Of a stretch of DNA of 64,000 nucleotides, positions 8,892-17,404 are shown piece after piece. Every line of letters begins with the position of its first letter. Position 1 is the first letter of the stretch. A model generated the notes under the pieces. The model was given only the letters and a program-made list of their open reading frames with translations, was not told where the DNA came from and did no database searches. The position numbers and the translations under genes were made by a program. The DNA comes from Caballeronia sp. dw_276 (lineage in GTDB: Bacteria; Pseudomonadota; Gammaproteobacteria; Burkholderiales; Burkholderiaceae), in assembly GCF_018449635.1 (NCBI RefSeq), contig NZ_JAAVUV010000001.1, positions 578,501 to 642,500 of the forward strand. The letters run 5' to 3'.

Positions 8892-9506
8892 TCAACGCGC
8901 GGTATCGAGCTCCGCGATCGCTTCGCGTGCATTGAACGCCAGCGCAAATTGCGCGGCCTGGCGGCCAACCGTCGCGAGTTGCTCGGCGACTTTCGGGTCG
9001 GAGCAGGTATCGATGGATTCAAAGCGCGTTTCCAGCGAGTTCACGGCAGCGCCATACGGCGTCGGCCAGCCGCGCAGCGCGTGCACTATGGAACGCAGGG
9101 ACGTCAGCACCGCGCCGCCGCCTTGCCATCCATAAGCCGTTACCACGCAGCCAACGGCACGGCCGTCGAGGTAGGGACGCTTGTCGTCGCGCAGTTCTTC
9201 CAGCGTGTCCAGCGCGTTCTTGACGAGCCCCGATACGCCGCCGTGGTACCCGGGCGTCCCGATGATCACCGCGTCCGCTTCGCGAACCGCTTCGATCAGT
9301 TCGATCTGCGCCTCGCTGCGTTCCTTGTGCTCGGGCGCGTAATGCGGGAGGCTGTGCAGGAACGTGCCGCCGAAAAGACGCGTGCGTGCGCCCTCGGCTT
9401 CGGCACCGAGCAAAGCAATACGAAGGGCGCGTTCAGTCGATGAAGCCGCGCGGGTCGTGCCGCCAATGCCAACCACGAGCGGGCGGCGAAATTCGAAGCT
9501 CTTCAA
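8892..9506 (-). CDS. NADPH-dependent FMN reductase (SsuE-like)
   Basis: A 204-residue flavodoxin-fold reductase of the FMN_red family. The flavin-binding glycines in VGIGGTTRAASSTERAL and the 'GTPGYHGGVSGLVKNALDTLEEL' region (a family hallmark) are present. Such enzymes supply FMNH2 to two-component monooxygenases, so it is a plausible partner for the SsuD at 3030, although 4.7 kb of other genes lie between. The start is a TTG at 9506, supported by GGGAG seven bases upstream; no ATG is near. It is monocistronic. Confidence 0.83.
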   Translation of the reverse strand: MKSFEFRRPLVVGIGGTTRAASSTERALRIALLGAEAEGARTRLFGGTFLHSLPHYAPEHKERSEAQIELIEAVREADAVIIGTPGYHGGVSGLVKNALDTLEELRDDKRPYLDGRAVGCVVTAYGWQGGGAVLTSLRSIVHALRGWPTPYGAAVNSLETRFESIDTCSDPKVAEQLATVGRQAAQFALAFNAREAIAELDTAR

Positions 9507-9835
9507 CGAAATACTCCCAGGAGTGCGGTGGGACTGCGTCGACTGGAAGCAAACGCAGCGGATTATTAAAACATCTTAACTACGGATTTTCCCTGATGGA
9601 ACCGAGCTTTGCTTGAATCGATATGCGTTTTACGTATTTCGGCGCACATATCCACCCCGGAAAGCCCCGCCACAAGGCGTTCAGATGCTTAAGTAATTAG
9701 GGCTTCGCAATAGATTATTAAGGCGATCGCGCCGGTTACGTTAAACTTTCGCCTCTCTAGAACCAGGGATAAACGGCGGCCGGCTTGCCCGAGCGATGTT
9801 GCTCAACGGGGAGTTCGTCGCTTTTTTTTGTTTAC
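9507..9835. other. Intergenic region upstream of metN and the FMN reductase gene
   Basis: This 329-base stretch must hold the divergent promoters of metNIQ (right) and of the FMN reductase gene (left). An AACTTTCGCCT motif at 9745-9755 also occurs at 7550-7560, upstream of the small gene at 7620. I see no recognisable riboswitch or RNA gene. The ribosome site of metN is weak: GGGGAG lies about 22 bases upstream of the ATG, separated by a T-rich tract. Confidence 0.5.
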
Positions 9836-10867
9836 ATGATCGAAATTCGCAATCTGTCGCAGCGTTTCGCGGGCCCACGAGGCTGGATCGAAGCGTTGCA
9901 CAACGTCAATCTGACGATACCGCCGGGTGAAGTGTTCGGCATCATCGGGCGCAGCGGCGCCGGCAAGAGCACGCTGGTGCGCACCATCAACCTGCTGACG
10001 CGGCCGAGTGAAGGCAGCGTGATCGTGGACGGCCACGATCTCACCACGCTCTCCGCCGCGCAGTTGCGCACCGCGCGGCGTGACATCGGCATGATCTTCC
10101 AGCACTTCAACTTGCTGTCGTCGCGCACGGTGTTCGATAACGTCGCGCTGCCGCTTGAACTTGCCGGCATGAAGCGCGGCGAGATCGAGGCGACCGTGTT
10201 GCCCTTGCTGGACCTCGTCGGCCTGACGACACAGAAGGACCGTTATCCGGCGCAGATCAGCGGCGGCCAGAAGCAACGCGTGGGCATTGCCCGGGCGCTT
10301 GCCAGCAAACCCAAAGTGCTGCTCTCGGATGAAGCCACCTCCGCGCTCGACCCGGAAACAACACGCTCGATCCTCGATCTGCTGCGCAAGATCAACAAGG
10401 AACTCGGCCTCACTATCGTCCTGATCACGCACCAGATGGACGTGATCAAGCAAGTCTGTGATCGCGTCGCCGTGCTCGATGCCGGCCGCGTGGTGGAAGA
10501 AGGCAACGTGGTCGATGTCTTCATGCAGCCGCATCACGAAGTCACGCGCGCGTTGATTGGCGATGTCATCGCGCACGAGTTGCCGCCCGCGTTGAAAGCG
10601 CGCGTGGCCGAGCGTCTGAAAACCGGCGGTCATTTGCTTCGGCTCGCGTTCACGGGTTCAGGCGTCGATCAACCGATCCTCTCCGAGACCATCCGCCGCT
10701 TCGAGCTCGATTTCAATATCCTGCACGGACAGATCGATGAGATCCAGGGGCAAGCCTTCGGCTCGCTGGCCGTGCTCGCGGCCGGGAAGCCGGCGAACGT
10801 CGCCGAGGCGATTGCGTACTTGCGTGAACAAGGTGTCGTGGTTGAGGAGATGTCCCATGTTGAGTGA
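9836..10867 (+). CDS. metN: Methionine ABC transporter ATP-binding protein
   Basis: The 343-residue ATPase of the D/L-methionine importer, exactly the length of E. coli MetN. Walker [10 protein letters not shown] starts near residue 38, the signature is [15 protein letters not shown] and Walker B is [12 protein letters not shown]. The last 90 residues form the C-terminal NIL/ACT-like regulatory domain that binds methionine in E. coli MetN. I chose the ATG at 9836 ([11 protein letters not shown]), which matches the family start. The stop overlaps metI by 11 bases, giving a metN-metI-metQ operon. Confidence 0.95.
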   Translation: MIEIRNLSQRFAGPRGWIEALHNVNLTIPPGEVFGIIGRSGAGKSTLVRTINLLTRPSEGSVIVDGHDLTTLSAAQLRTARRDIGMIFQHFNLLSSRTVFDNVALPLELAGMKRGEIEATVLPLLDLVGLTTQKDRYPAQISGGQKQRVGIARALASKPKVLLSDEATSALDPETTRSILDLLRKINKELGLTIVLITHQMDVIKQVCDRVAVLDAGRVVEEGNVVDVFMQPHHEVTRALIGDVIAHELPPALKARVAERLKTGGHLLRLAFTGSGVDQPILSETIRRFELDFNILHGQIDEIQGQAFGSLAVLAAGKPANVAEAIAYLREQGVVVEEMSHVE

Positions 10868-11510
10868 AATGTTCGATATGTTCGTCCAGTCGTTCTGGGA
10901 AACGCTTGTGATGGTGGGCATTTCCGGATTGGTGGGCGCAGCGTTGGGCTTGCCGCTTGGCGTGCTGCTTTATCTCACCGACCGTGACGGTGTGCTGCGC
11001 AATCTCGGCGTGAATCGCGTGATGGGCGGCATTGTGAATGCAGTGCGCTCGACACCGTTTATCATTCTGCTGGTCGCCGTGATTCCGTTCACGCGGCTGG
11101 TGGTCGGATCGTCCATCGGCACCATGGCGGCCGTTGTTCCGCTGACCATCGCGGCTGCGCCGTTCGTTGCACGCTTGGTTGAAACCGCACTGCGCGAAGT
11201 CGATCGCGGCCTGATCGAAGCGGCGCAAGCCATGGGCGCAACCACGAGCCAGATCGTGTTCAAGGTGCTGCTGCCGGAATCGTTGCCGGGCGTGGTCGCG
11301 GGTTTGACCATCACGTTCGTGTCACTGGTTGGTTATTCGGCAATGGCCGGCGCGATTGGCGGTGGCGGTCTCGGGGATCTGGGGATTCGCTATGGTTATC
11401 AGCGCTTCTTGCCGGAAGTGATGCTGACGGTGGTCGTGATCCTGATCGTATTCGTGCAGATGGTTCAGTCGTTCGGCGACTGGCTGGTACGTCGTCTCAG
11501 TCATAAATAA
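10857..11510 (+). CDS. metI: Methionine ABC transporter permease
   Basis: A 217-residue inner-membrane permease, the usual MetI length, with five predicted transmembrane segments starting near residue 17. The ATPase-contact loop is visible around '[16 protein letters not shown]', and '[20 protein letters not shown]' is typical of MetI. The ATG at 10857 lies inside the end of metN, and a GAGGAG at 10845-10850 serves as ribosome site. It is co-transcribed with metN and metQ. Confidence 0.94.
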   Translation: MLSEMFDMFVQSFWETLVMVGISGLVGAALGLPLGVLLYLTDRDGVLRNLGVNRVMGGIVNAVRSTPFIILLVAVIPFTRLVVGSSIGTMAAVVPLTIAAAPFVARLVETALREVDRGLIEAAQAMGATTSQIVFKVLLPESLPGVVAGLTITFVSLVGYSAMAGAIGGGGLGDLGIRYGYQRFLPEVMLTVVVILIVFVQMVQSFGDWLVRRLSHK

Positions 11511-11537
11511 ATTTCCATAAAAAGCTCAGGGGTAGTC

Positions 11538-12332
11538 ATGCAACGTCGATTTGTTTTCAAACTGGCCGCCGTGATCGGCGCAGCGGCACTGTTCGCCAAC
11601 GTCGCTCTGGCGGACGAAACCATCAAGGTCGGCGTAACCGGCGGCCCGCACGCGCAGGTCATGGAAGTGGTCAAGCAAGTGGCGGCAAAGAATGGCTTGA
11701 ACATCAAGGTCGTGGAGTTCGCGGACTACGTTCAGCCGAATGCGGCACTGGCCTCTGGCGATCTCGATGCCAACAGCTATCAGCACGCACCGTATCTCGA
11801 TGCACAGGTCAAGGACCGCGGCTACAAGATCATCAAGGTCGCTGACACGGTCACGTTCCCGATGGGCATCTATTCGAAGAAGTTCAAGTCGCTGGCGGCG
11901 TTGCCCGTGGGCGCGCGCATCGCGGTGCCGAACGATCCGACCAACGGCGGCCGCGCGTTGTTGCTGCTGCAAAAGAACGGCTTGCTGAAATTGCGCGCGG
12001 ACGCGGGCCTGAAGGCAACGCCGCTCGATATTGTCGAAAATCCGAAGAAGCTGAAAATCGTCGAGCTCGATGCCGCGCAGATCCCGCGTTCGCTCGCCGA
12101 CGTGGACGCCGCCGCGATCAACACGAACTTCGCGATGGAAGCGGGCCTTAAGCCGAAGCAGGATGCAATCGCGATTGAAGATCCGAACGGCCCGTATTCG
12201 AACATCATCGCCATTCGCGCCGCCGATAAGGACAAACCTTGGGTGGCGAAGCTCGTCGCCGCGTATCACTCGGCGGAGGTCAAGCAGTTTATCGAAGGGA
12301 AATATGCTGGTGCGGTGATCGCCGCCTGGTAA
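11538..12332 (+). CDS. metQ: Methionine-binding protein of the MetNIQ importer
   Basis: A 264-residue NlpA/MetQ-family binding protein. The signal peptide ends at NVALADE, again without a lipobox cysteine. 'DYVQPNAALASGDLDANSYQH' and 'VPNDPTNGGRALLLLQK' are family hallmarks. It lies 27 bases after metI with AGGGG before its ATG, so it completes the metNIQ operon. It is similar throughout to the orphan protein at 6167-6970. A terminator-like hairpin follows. Confidence 0.94.
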   Translation: MQRRFVFKLAAVIGAAALFANVALADETIKVGVTGGPHAQVMEVVKQVAAKNGLNIKVVEFADYVQPNAALASGDLDANSYQHAPYLDAQVKDRGYKIIKVADTVTFPMGIYSKKFKSLAALPVGARIAVPNDPTNGGRALLLLQKNGLLKLRADAGLKATPLDIVENPKKLKIVELDAAQIPRSLADVDAAAINTNFAMEAGLKPKQDAIAIEDPNGPYSNIIAIRAADKDKPWVAKLVAAYHSAEVKQFIEGKYAGAVIAAW

Positions 12333-12353
12333 CGTAACTTCGTAGCGGAAATG

Positions 12354-12389
12354 AGCGCGCTCTTCCCGAAAGGGACAGGGCGCGTTTTT
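12354..12389 (+). terminator. Rho-independent terminator after metQ
   Basis: A GC-rich stem (GCGCGC with GGCGCG, and TCCC-GAAA-GGGA at the tip, with an internal loop) is followed by TTTTT at 12385-12389. It lies 22 bases beyond the metQ stop. Confidence 0.75.
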
Positions 12390-12541
12390 CTTGGGCTTCA
12401 GACAACTGATTTCATGCTTCGAGGGTAAACGCCAAGGATTTTCCAGACCATCAGAAAGCAGGCAGAAGGCTTCTGTTTCATATACTGGCCGCACATTAAA
12501 AGAAGATATCGGTTCAGTATTGAAGAAGGAGACGATTCAAG

Positions 12542-12834
12542 ATGAAGTTGTTACGCCGCTTGTTCACGCCAGCTTGCATGCTCGCCGCGCTGCTGTGCGT
12601 CGCGACACCCGCGCACGCGGAAAAGCTGACGCTGATGGCCGGTGGCACTTCGAAGATCGTCTATCTGCCGTTGGTGCTTGCATCGCAACTCGGCTATTTC
12701 AGGGACGAAGGTCTCGAATTCGAAATCCTGTCGCAAGCGGCTGGCGTCGATACCGCCACGGAGTTGCTGGCGGGCGCGATCCAGGGACTTACACAAACGA
12801 GTTCGTGGATCGTTTAAAGCTTGGTGCGAAGTAA
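12542..12834 (+). pseudogene. Remnant of an ABC transporter substrate-binding protein (NMT1/SsuA-like) with internal deletion
   Basis: The first 83 or so codons look intact: a signal peptide (MKLLRRLFTPACMLAALLC, cleaved near AHAEK) and the start of a binding-protein lobe, 'YLPLVLASQLGYFRDEGLEFE'. After 'LLAGAIQG' (near 12785) the family pattern stops. In the next frame the short tail TYTNEFVDRLKLGAK ends at 12834, which resembles the C-terminal end of the same type of protein. The simplest reading is a large internal, out-of-frame deletion that leaves only the two ends. As it stands the frame makes a 91-residue peptide ending at 12817. Confidence 0.75.
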
Positions 12835-12848
12835 TTCCGGAGACAAGA

Positions 12849-13322
12849 ATGAAAGCGATAGGTATAGAACAGTATGGCGGTCCCGAAGTCCTGATTCATA
12901 AGGATATCGAAGTACCTGAGCCGAAAGAAGGCGAGGTACTCTTCAAGGTCAGATGCGCCGGCATCAACTTCATGGATATCCATACACGACAGGGCAAGTA
13001 CAAGGCATCGCGGACCTATCCGGTGCGGCTTCCCTGCACGCTTGGCATGGAAGGTTCCGGCGATGTGGCGAAACTGGGCGCCGGGGTTACGTCGTTTGAA
13101 TTGGGGACCGCGTGGCGTGGTGCATTTCCTGGGGTGCATATGCCGAGTACGCGGTCGTTCCTGCCGCCCGTCTTGCACGCGTTCCAGATTCAATTGGCTA
13201 TGACCTGGCTGCTGCGGCGGTCTTTCAGGGTTCGACCGCGTATTACTTGATTGACGACGTCGGGCAGATCAAAGCGGGCAGCACATGCCTTGTTCACGCG
13301 GCATCGGGTGGTATCGGCCAGG
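12849..13322 (+). pseudogene. Remnant of a zinc-independent quinone oxidoreductase (QOR family)
   Basis: The first 87 codons (MKAIGIEQYGGPEVL, then CAGINFMDIHTRQGKY) match the N-terminal GroES-like domain of the NADPH:quinone oxidoreductase family. At about 13108, in a run of four G, one base is missing and the reading moves to another frame, which continues the family sequence (YAEYAVVPAARLARVP, then HAASGGIGQ, the start of the NADPH-binding fold). Similarity ends abruptly at 13322, so the C-terminal half (about 180 residues) is gone. One frameshift plus a truncation make this a pseudogene. Confidence 0.82.
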
Positions 13323-13415
13323 TGCGAAATTGCAAGGGCGTATCGGGCGCATATTCGTCTGGACGATGGTCCCGATGGCAAGGGGCTGTTGGTGTTTATC
13401 GAGTTTTCAGTCTGA
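13323..13415 (+). pseudogene. C-terminal remnant of a sensor histidine kinase
   Basis: Directly after the break in the quinone oxidoreductase remnant, one frame reads CEIARAYRAHIRLDDGP then DGKGLLVFIEFSV and a stop. This pattern is typical of the last 30 residues of HATPase domains of TctE/QseC-like sensor kinases ('REIA.A.GA.I.LDDGP.G.GL.V...F'). Nothing upstream of these residues is present, so it is the tail left by a deletion that joined two unrelated genes. Confidence 0.6.
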
Positions 13416-13429
13416 AGGCAGGGCAAAAA

Positions 13430-13466
13430 AAACGCGCGGACCTTCCGGCCCGCGCGTTTGTTCTTT
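13430..13466. terminator. Hairpin terminator, probably of zwf
   Basis: AAACGCGCGG (13430-13439) pairs with CCGCGCGTTT (13450-13459) over a 10-base loop. An A-rich tract lies on the left (a T tract on the minus strand) and T-rich DNA on the right, so it can act both ways. It lies just beyond the stop of the glucose-6-phosphate dehydrogenase gene. Confidence 0.8.
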
Positions 13467-13483
13467 AGCTAACAAACAGCCCT

Positions 13484-14959
13484 TTAGCTTTCTTCAGCCC
13501 AAGCCATGTTTTCCCGCGCCATCAATGCCGACGATGCAGCCGGACCAAAGGTGCCCGCCGTGTAAGTACGCGGACGGTCGTTCAGTTCTTTCCAGCCATC
13601 GAGAATTGGTTCGACCCAAGCCCATGCAGCTTCGAGTTCGTCACGGCGCATGAAGTGCGTAAGGCGGCCACGCATCACATCGATCAGCAAACGTTCGTAC
13701 GCTTCCGCGCGACGTTCAGTGAACGCCTGTTGCAAGTCGAGGTTCAGGTTGACCGGCAACATGTGCATGCCGCTGCCTGGCTCCTTCGCAAGCATTTGCA
13801 ACTGGATCGATTCTTCGGGCTGCAACTGGATGATCAGACGGTTGCCATAGTTACGCGGGCCGCTTGGAATGATCGAGAACGGCAGGTCTGCGAATTCGAT
13901 CACGATCTCCGATTGCTTCTTCTGCAGCCGCTTACCCGTGCGCAGGAAGAAGGGCACGTTCGCCCAGCGCCAGTTGTTGATGTGCGCGCGAATGGCCACG
14001 AAAGTTTCCGCGCGGCTGTCTGCCGGCACATTGTCTTCTTCCATGTAACCCTTGACCGGCTCGCCACCAATCGCGCCCGGGCTGTACTGGCCGCGCACGG
14101 TATCGCGGGCGATATCGGCGACCGTCATCTTGCGCAGTGAGCGCAGCACTTTGAGTTTTTCATCGCGCACGGCGTCGGGATCGAGTGACACAGGCGGCTC
14201 CATTGCCACGATGCACAACAGTTGCAGCAAATGGTTCTGCACCATGTCGCGCAACGCGCCGGTCTGGTCGTAGAAGCCGGCGCGGCTGCCCACGCCTACC
14301 GTTTCGGCTACCGTAATCTGCACGCTCTTGATGTACGGCGCTTGCCACAATGGTCCGAAGATCGCATTGCCAAAGCGCAGCACCATCAGGTTCTGCACCG
14401 TTTCCTTGCCGAGATAATGGTCGATACGATAAATCTGCCCTTCGGCGAAATGGCGTCCCACTGACGAATTGATCGCCTGTGCCGACGCGAGATCATGTCC
14501 CAAGGGTTTTTCGAGCACAACGCGCGAATTTGCATCGACGAGATCGGACGCCGCAAGGTTGTCGCAGATGGTCGTGAAGAGCTCCGGTGACGTTGCCAGG
14601 TAAAACACGCGGCACACGTCCTTGCGCGCTACTTCAGCAAGGTTCAGATAGTCGCCCGGCTGATCGATGTTGATACGCACATATTCGAAGAGGCTGAGGA
14701 ATGAATCCCACGATTGCGCGTCGAGCGCTTTTGCATCGACGAACGGTTTCGATTGTTCCTGCACGAACTGTACGTACTGCTCGCGCGACCAGTCGCGGCG
14801 GCCAATGGCGATGATGCGCGTTTGCGGGGGCAGGTTGTCGTGCAGGTGCGCCATATACAGCGCGGGCAGAAGCTTGCGTGCGGAGAGATCGCCAGCGCCG
14901 CCGAAGATGATCATGTCGACTGGAAGGTCGGGCGCAGCAGAAGGAGTCTGAGTGGTCAT
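13484..14959 (-). CDS. zwf: Glucose-6-phosphate 1-dehydrogenase
   Basis: It oxidises glucose-6-phosphate to 6-phosphogluconolactone with NADP(+), feeding the pentose phosphate and Entner-Doudoroff routes. The dinucleotide site is IIFGGAGDLSARKLLPALY near the N-terminus, and the substrate/catalytic motif YRIDHYLGKE is present. From the ATG at 14959 it has 491 residues, the E. coli length. An in-frame TTG at 14992 has a better Shine-Dalgarno (GGAG eight bases upstream) and would add 11 residues, so the start is uncertain. It stands alone; the usual pgl and glucokinase neighbours are absent. Confidence 0.94.
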   Translation of the reverse strand: MTTQTPSAAPDLPVDMIIFGGAGDLSARKLLPALYMAHLHDNLPPQTRIIAIGRRDWSREQYVQFVQEQSKPFVDAKALDAQSWDSFLSLFEYVRINIDQPGDYLNLAEVARKDVCRVFYLATSPELFTTICDNLAASDLVDANSRVVLEKPLGHDLASAQAINSSVGRHFAEGQIYRIDHYLGKETVQNLMVLRFGNAIFGPLWQAPYIKSVQITVAETVGVGSRAGFYDQTGALRDMVQNHLLQLLCIVAMEPPVSLDPDAVRDEKLKVLRSLRKMTVADIARDTVRGQYSPGAIGGEPVKGYMEEDNVPADSRAETFVAIRAHINNWRWANVPFFLRTGKRLQKKQSEIVIEFADLPFSIIPSGPRNYGNRLIIQLQPEESIQLQMLAKEPGSGMHMLPVNLNLDLQQAFTERRAEAYERLLIDVMRGRLTHFMRRDELEAAWAWVEPILDGWKELNDRPRTYTAGTFGPAASSALMARENMAWAEES

Positions 14960-14999
14960 GGTGCGTAAGGAATCGCAGGTTGATGCAGTCAAATTTGCG

Positions 15000-15309
15000 C
15001 TCCGTAAGAGCGGCCTTTTACGACGCTAAGTATGTCGTTATACCAGTTACTCCCGGATCAGGCTTGTCCGGGAGTTCCGAGGGCGCTGAACAGCCTGGTA
15101 GTGGCATTGACTTGATTGTTCTAAGCGCCCCGCGCCTGCAAGTCGATGCGTTCACCGTATCTTGCTGGATGAATATTGCATGAATACGAGCGATAAAGCG
15201 TCCAGGCGGTCGGGATAAGCACTTCGGATTTGTTGGCGCAGACAAGTGTAAGTAGACGGCCGGCGCTTGGCAACCTGCGCCGGATCTGCGCGGACCCGTT
15301 GGGGAGCGT
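15000..15309. other. Intergenic region upstream of zwf with a hairpin
   Basis: About 310 bases between zwf and the HAD gene, upstream of zwf. ACTCCCGGA (15049-15057) and TCCGGGAGT (15067-15075) form a perfect 9-bp inverted repeat with a 9-base loop but no T tract, so it may be an operator or an mRNA hairpin in the zwf leader and not a terminator. No supported gene is seen. Confidence 0.5.
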
Positions 15310-16017
15310 CTACATCCAGCCGTTGTGTTTGAAAACATCCAGCACTTTGTCTAGCGTAGGAACGGTTGCATCGGGAACGTAGTCCGGCAACATCGTGCGG
15401 CCGGTTCCCCGATCGATCCATATGCAACGGAAACCGATTTCACGCGCGGCCGCATGGTCCAGATGCGGGCTCGCGCAGATATGAACGACGTCGTCCTTGC
15501 TGACCCCCAGCGCGCGATAGGCATGATTGAAGATCACAGGCGACGGCTTGTAGGCGCCGGCCTGTTGCGCCGTAATGACGCGGTCGATGCACCCATCCAG
15601 CTGCGCCACATTGCCGGCAATGATGTCGTCGTCCGTATTGGAGACGATGCACAAGTTAAAGCCCGCATTCTTCAACGCCCGGAGTGTGGGGACCACTTCC
15701 GGAAAAGGCGGCATGGCCGAGATGCTGCCCGTCAGCACTTCGATATCCGACTCCTGTGCCGGCAATCCCAGCTCGTTCATGGCCAGTTGCAATCCATCGC
15801 TCGCTACTTCACGAAACGAACGATGCGGCGCAACTTGCTCGAGCCGATGCTCATGCCGGTCATACACTTCAATCAGTTCATCCACGTCTGTTCCGGTTTC
15901 GCCATGTTTTGCGAGGATCGTTGAAACTGCGGCGCGCAGGCCTTCGTCCCATTGAATCAAGGTGCCGTAACAATCGAAAGTCAGCCATGTCGGCCGCGAA
16001 GTTTGCTTGAGGTTCAT
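15310..16017 (-). CDS. HAD-superfamily hydrolase (haloacid dehalogenase type II-like)
   Basis: A 235-residue HAD hydrolase. The nucleophilic Asp is residue 15 in TFDCYGTL, motif II is in CIVSNTDDD, the motif III Lys is in GAYKPSP and the late acidic region is around 'VHICASPHLDHAAA'. The DCYGTL form of motif I and the length fit the type II 2-haloacid dehalogenase / phosphoglycolate-like subgroup. Being third in line after an APH-fold kinase and a class III PLP enzyme, it may act on a phosphorylated intermediate or by-product of that pathway. The substrate cannot be read from sequence. Confidence 0.83.
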   Translation of the reverse strand: MNLKQTSRPTWLTFDCYGTLIQWDEGLRAAVSTILAKHGETGTDVDELIEVYDRHEHRLEQVAPHRSFREVASDGLQLAMNELGLPAQESDIEVLTGSISAMPPFPEVVPTLRALKNAGFNLCIVSNTDDDIIAGNVAQLDGCIDRVITAQQAGAYKPSPVIFNHAYRALGVSKDDVVHICASPHLDHAAAREIGFRCIWIDRGTGRTMLPDYVPDATVPTLDKVLDVFKHNGWM

Positions 16018-16032
16018 GGTTAGGTCCGTGGT

Positions 16033-17388
16033 TCAGGAAATCGACTTGAACACTGCTTCGAGTTCGGTAAGCAAGCGCGTTGCGTCAGATTCGGAAAATA
16101 CCAGAGGCGGACGGATCTTGAGGATGTTGGCATTGAAACCAGTCGCTGAAATAAGCACGCGCCGTTTGCGCAAGCCGTTCACCAGCGCTGCGGCTGTACT
16201 CGCATCGGTTTCTTTGGTGCCGCGATCCCTGACCATTTCCACACCAATGTACAAACCTGCACCGCGCACGTCGCCGATTTGTTCATATTTGCCTGCGAGT
16301 TCGTTCAGGCCCGCACGGAGAAAACGTCCGACACGTTCCGCATTTTCGAGCAGGTTTTCATCGCGGATAACATTCAATGTTGCTTGCGCCGCCGCGATGG
16401 CCACCGAGTTGCCGCCAAAGGTATTGAAGTAACGCATGTCCGATCCAAAGCGTTCCACGAGTTCCGGTGCGACCGCAATGCCCGCGACAGGGAAACCGTT
16501 TCCCATCGGCTTGCCCATGGAAACAATATCGGGCTGCACGCCGTGGCGCTGATAACCCCAAAGCGCGTCGCCCGTGCGGCCGAAGCCCGACTGAACTTCG
16601 TCCGCAATTAACACGCCGCCCGCGCGATGCACGACGTCGGCGACGGGCTTGAGCAGATCCGTTGGACGCGAATAAATGCCATCGGACGAGAAAATGGAAT
16701 CTGCGATAAACGCCGCCAGTCCTTCGCCTCTGCGTTTGAGGTCATCTATTTGCGCCTGTACCTGGTCGGCAAACCAGCGGCCCATGTTTTCTTGCGTAAT
16801 GCGATAGGAGTCCGGTGCGGGAACGCGCCTGACCCAGGTCCCTAGCGGCGATGCATCGCCTAGCGAAGGGGAAAAGCCTGCAGTCAGATCCGAATTCCCA
16901 TGATAAGCCTCGGACGTGATGATGATGCCTTGCTTGCCCGTGTAATGCTTGGCGATCCGCAGCGACAGATCATTTGCTTCCGAGCCAGTACACGTGAACA
17001 TGGCATGTCCGTTTTCTGCCAGCCGGCCGCCAAAAGTACCCAGCAATTGCTCTGCGTAGTCGAGAATGCCATCCTGGATATAGCGCGTATGCGTGCAGAG
17101 CGTTTGCATCTGCCGGTGGACCGCATCTATCACGCGAGGATGCGCATGTCCGACCGATACCACGTTGTTATAGGCATCGAGGTATTCGTGACCGTCTTTG
17201 TCATAGAGCAATACGCCTTTTCCGCGGCTTACCTGAACCGGGTTGTCATAAAAGAGCCGATAAGCGGGGCCGAGCAGACGTGTGCGGCGTTCTACGGCGT
17301 TCCGGGTTGAATTGTCGAGATGATCGAGTTGTTCCGGGTTGAACGCGTTGACCATTTTGCCGCGGCGGATTTTGGTGGGCGTAGTCAT
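16033..17388 (-). CDS. Class III PLP-dependent aminotransferase / phospho-lyase-like enzyme
   Basis: A 451-residue class III aminotransferase-fold enzyme. The PLP Lys is residue 293 in SMGKPMGNGFP, preceded by 'GGVLIADEVQSGFGRTG', where the Asp of ADE contacts the cofactor. 'TRYIQDGILDYAEQLL' and 'FTCTGSEANDLSLRIA' are close to the AGXT2L subgroup, which includes ethanolamine-phosphate and 5-phosphohydroxylysine phospho-lyases. The ATG at 17388 has GAAGGAC upstream. It starts 17 bases after the stop of the APH-fold kinase gene, a pairing that favours phospho-lyase over transaminase activity. The assignment to a substrate is inference. Confidence 0.85.
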   Translation of the reverse strand: MTTPTKIRRGKMVNAFNPEQLDHLDNSTRNAVERRTRLLGPAYRLFYDNPVQVSRGKGVLLYDKDGHEYLDAYNNVVSVGHAHPRVIDAVHRQMQTLCTHTRYIQDGILDYAEQLLGTFGGRLAENGHAMFTCTGSEANDLSLRIAKHYTGKQGIIITSEAYHGNSDLTAGFSPSLGDASPLGTWVRRVPAPDSYRITQENMGRWFADQVQAQIDDLKRRGEGLAAFIADSIFSSDGIYSRPTDLLKPVADVVHRAGGVLIADEVQSGFGRTGDALWGYQRHGVQPDIVSMGKPMGNGFPVAGIAVAPELVERFGSDMRYFNTFGGNSVAIAAAQATLNVIRDENLLENAERVGRFLRAGLNELAGKYEQIGDVRGAGLYIGVEMVRDRGTKETDASTAAALVNGLRKRRVLISATGFNANILKIRPPLVFSESDATRLLTELEAVFKSIS

Positions 17389-17404
17389 GGATATGTCCTT
17401 CAAG

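Noticed and set aside
9742..9755. Shared AACTTTCGCCT motif upstream of metN and of the small gene at 7620
   Set aside because: Only two copies with no symmetry or known regulator; probably chance or a promoter-like similarity, so it is not called as a site.
15049..15075. Perfect 9-bp inverted repeat considered as a terminator
   Set aside because: No T tract follows on either strand and it lies upstream of zwf, so it is kept only as a hairpin within the intergenic entry.
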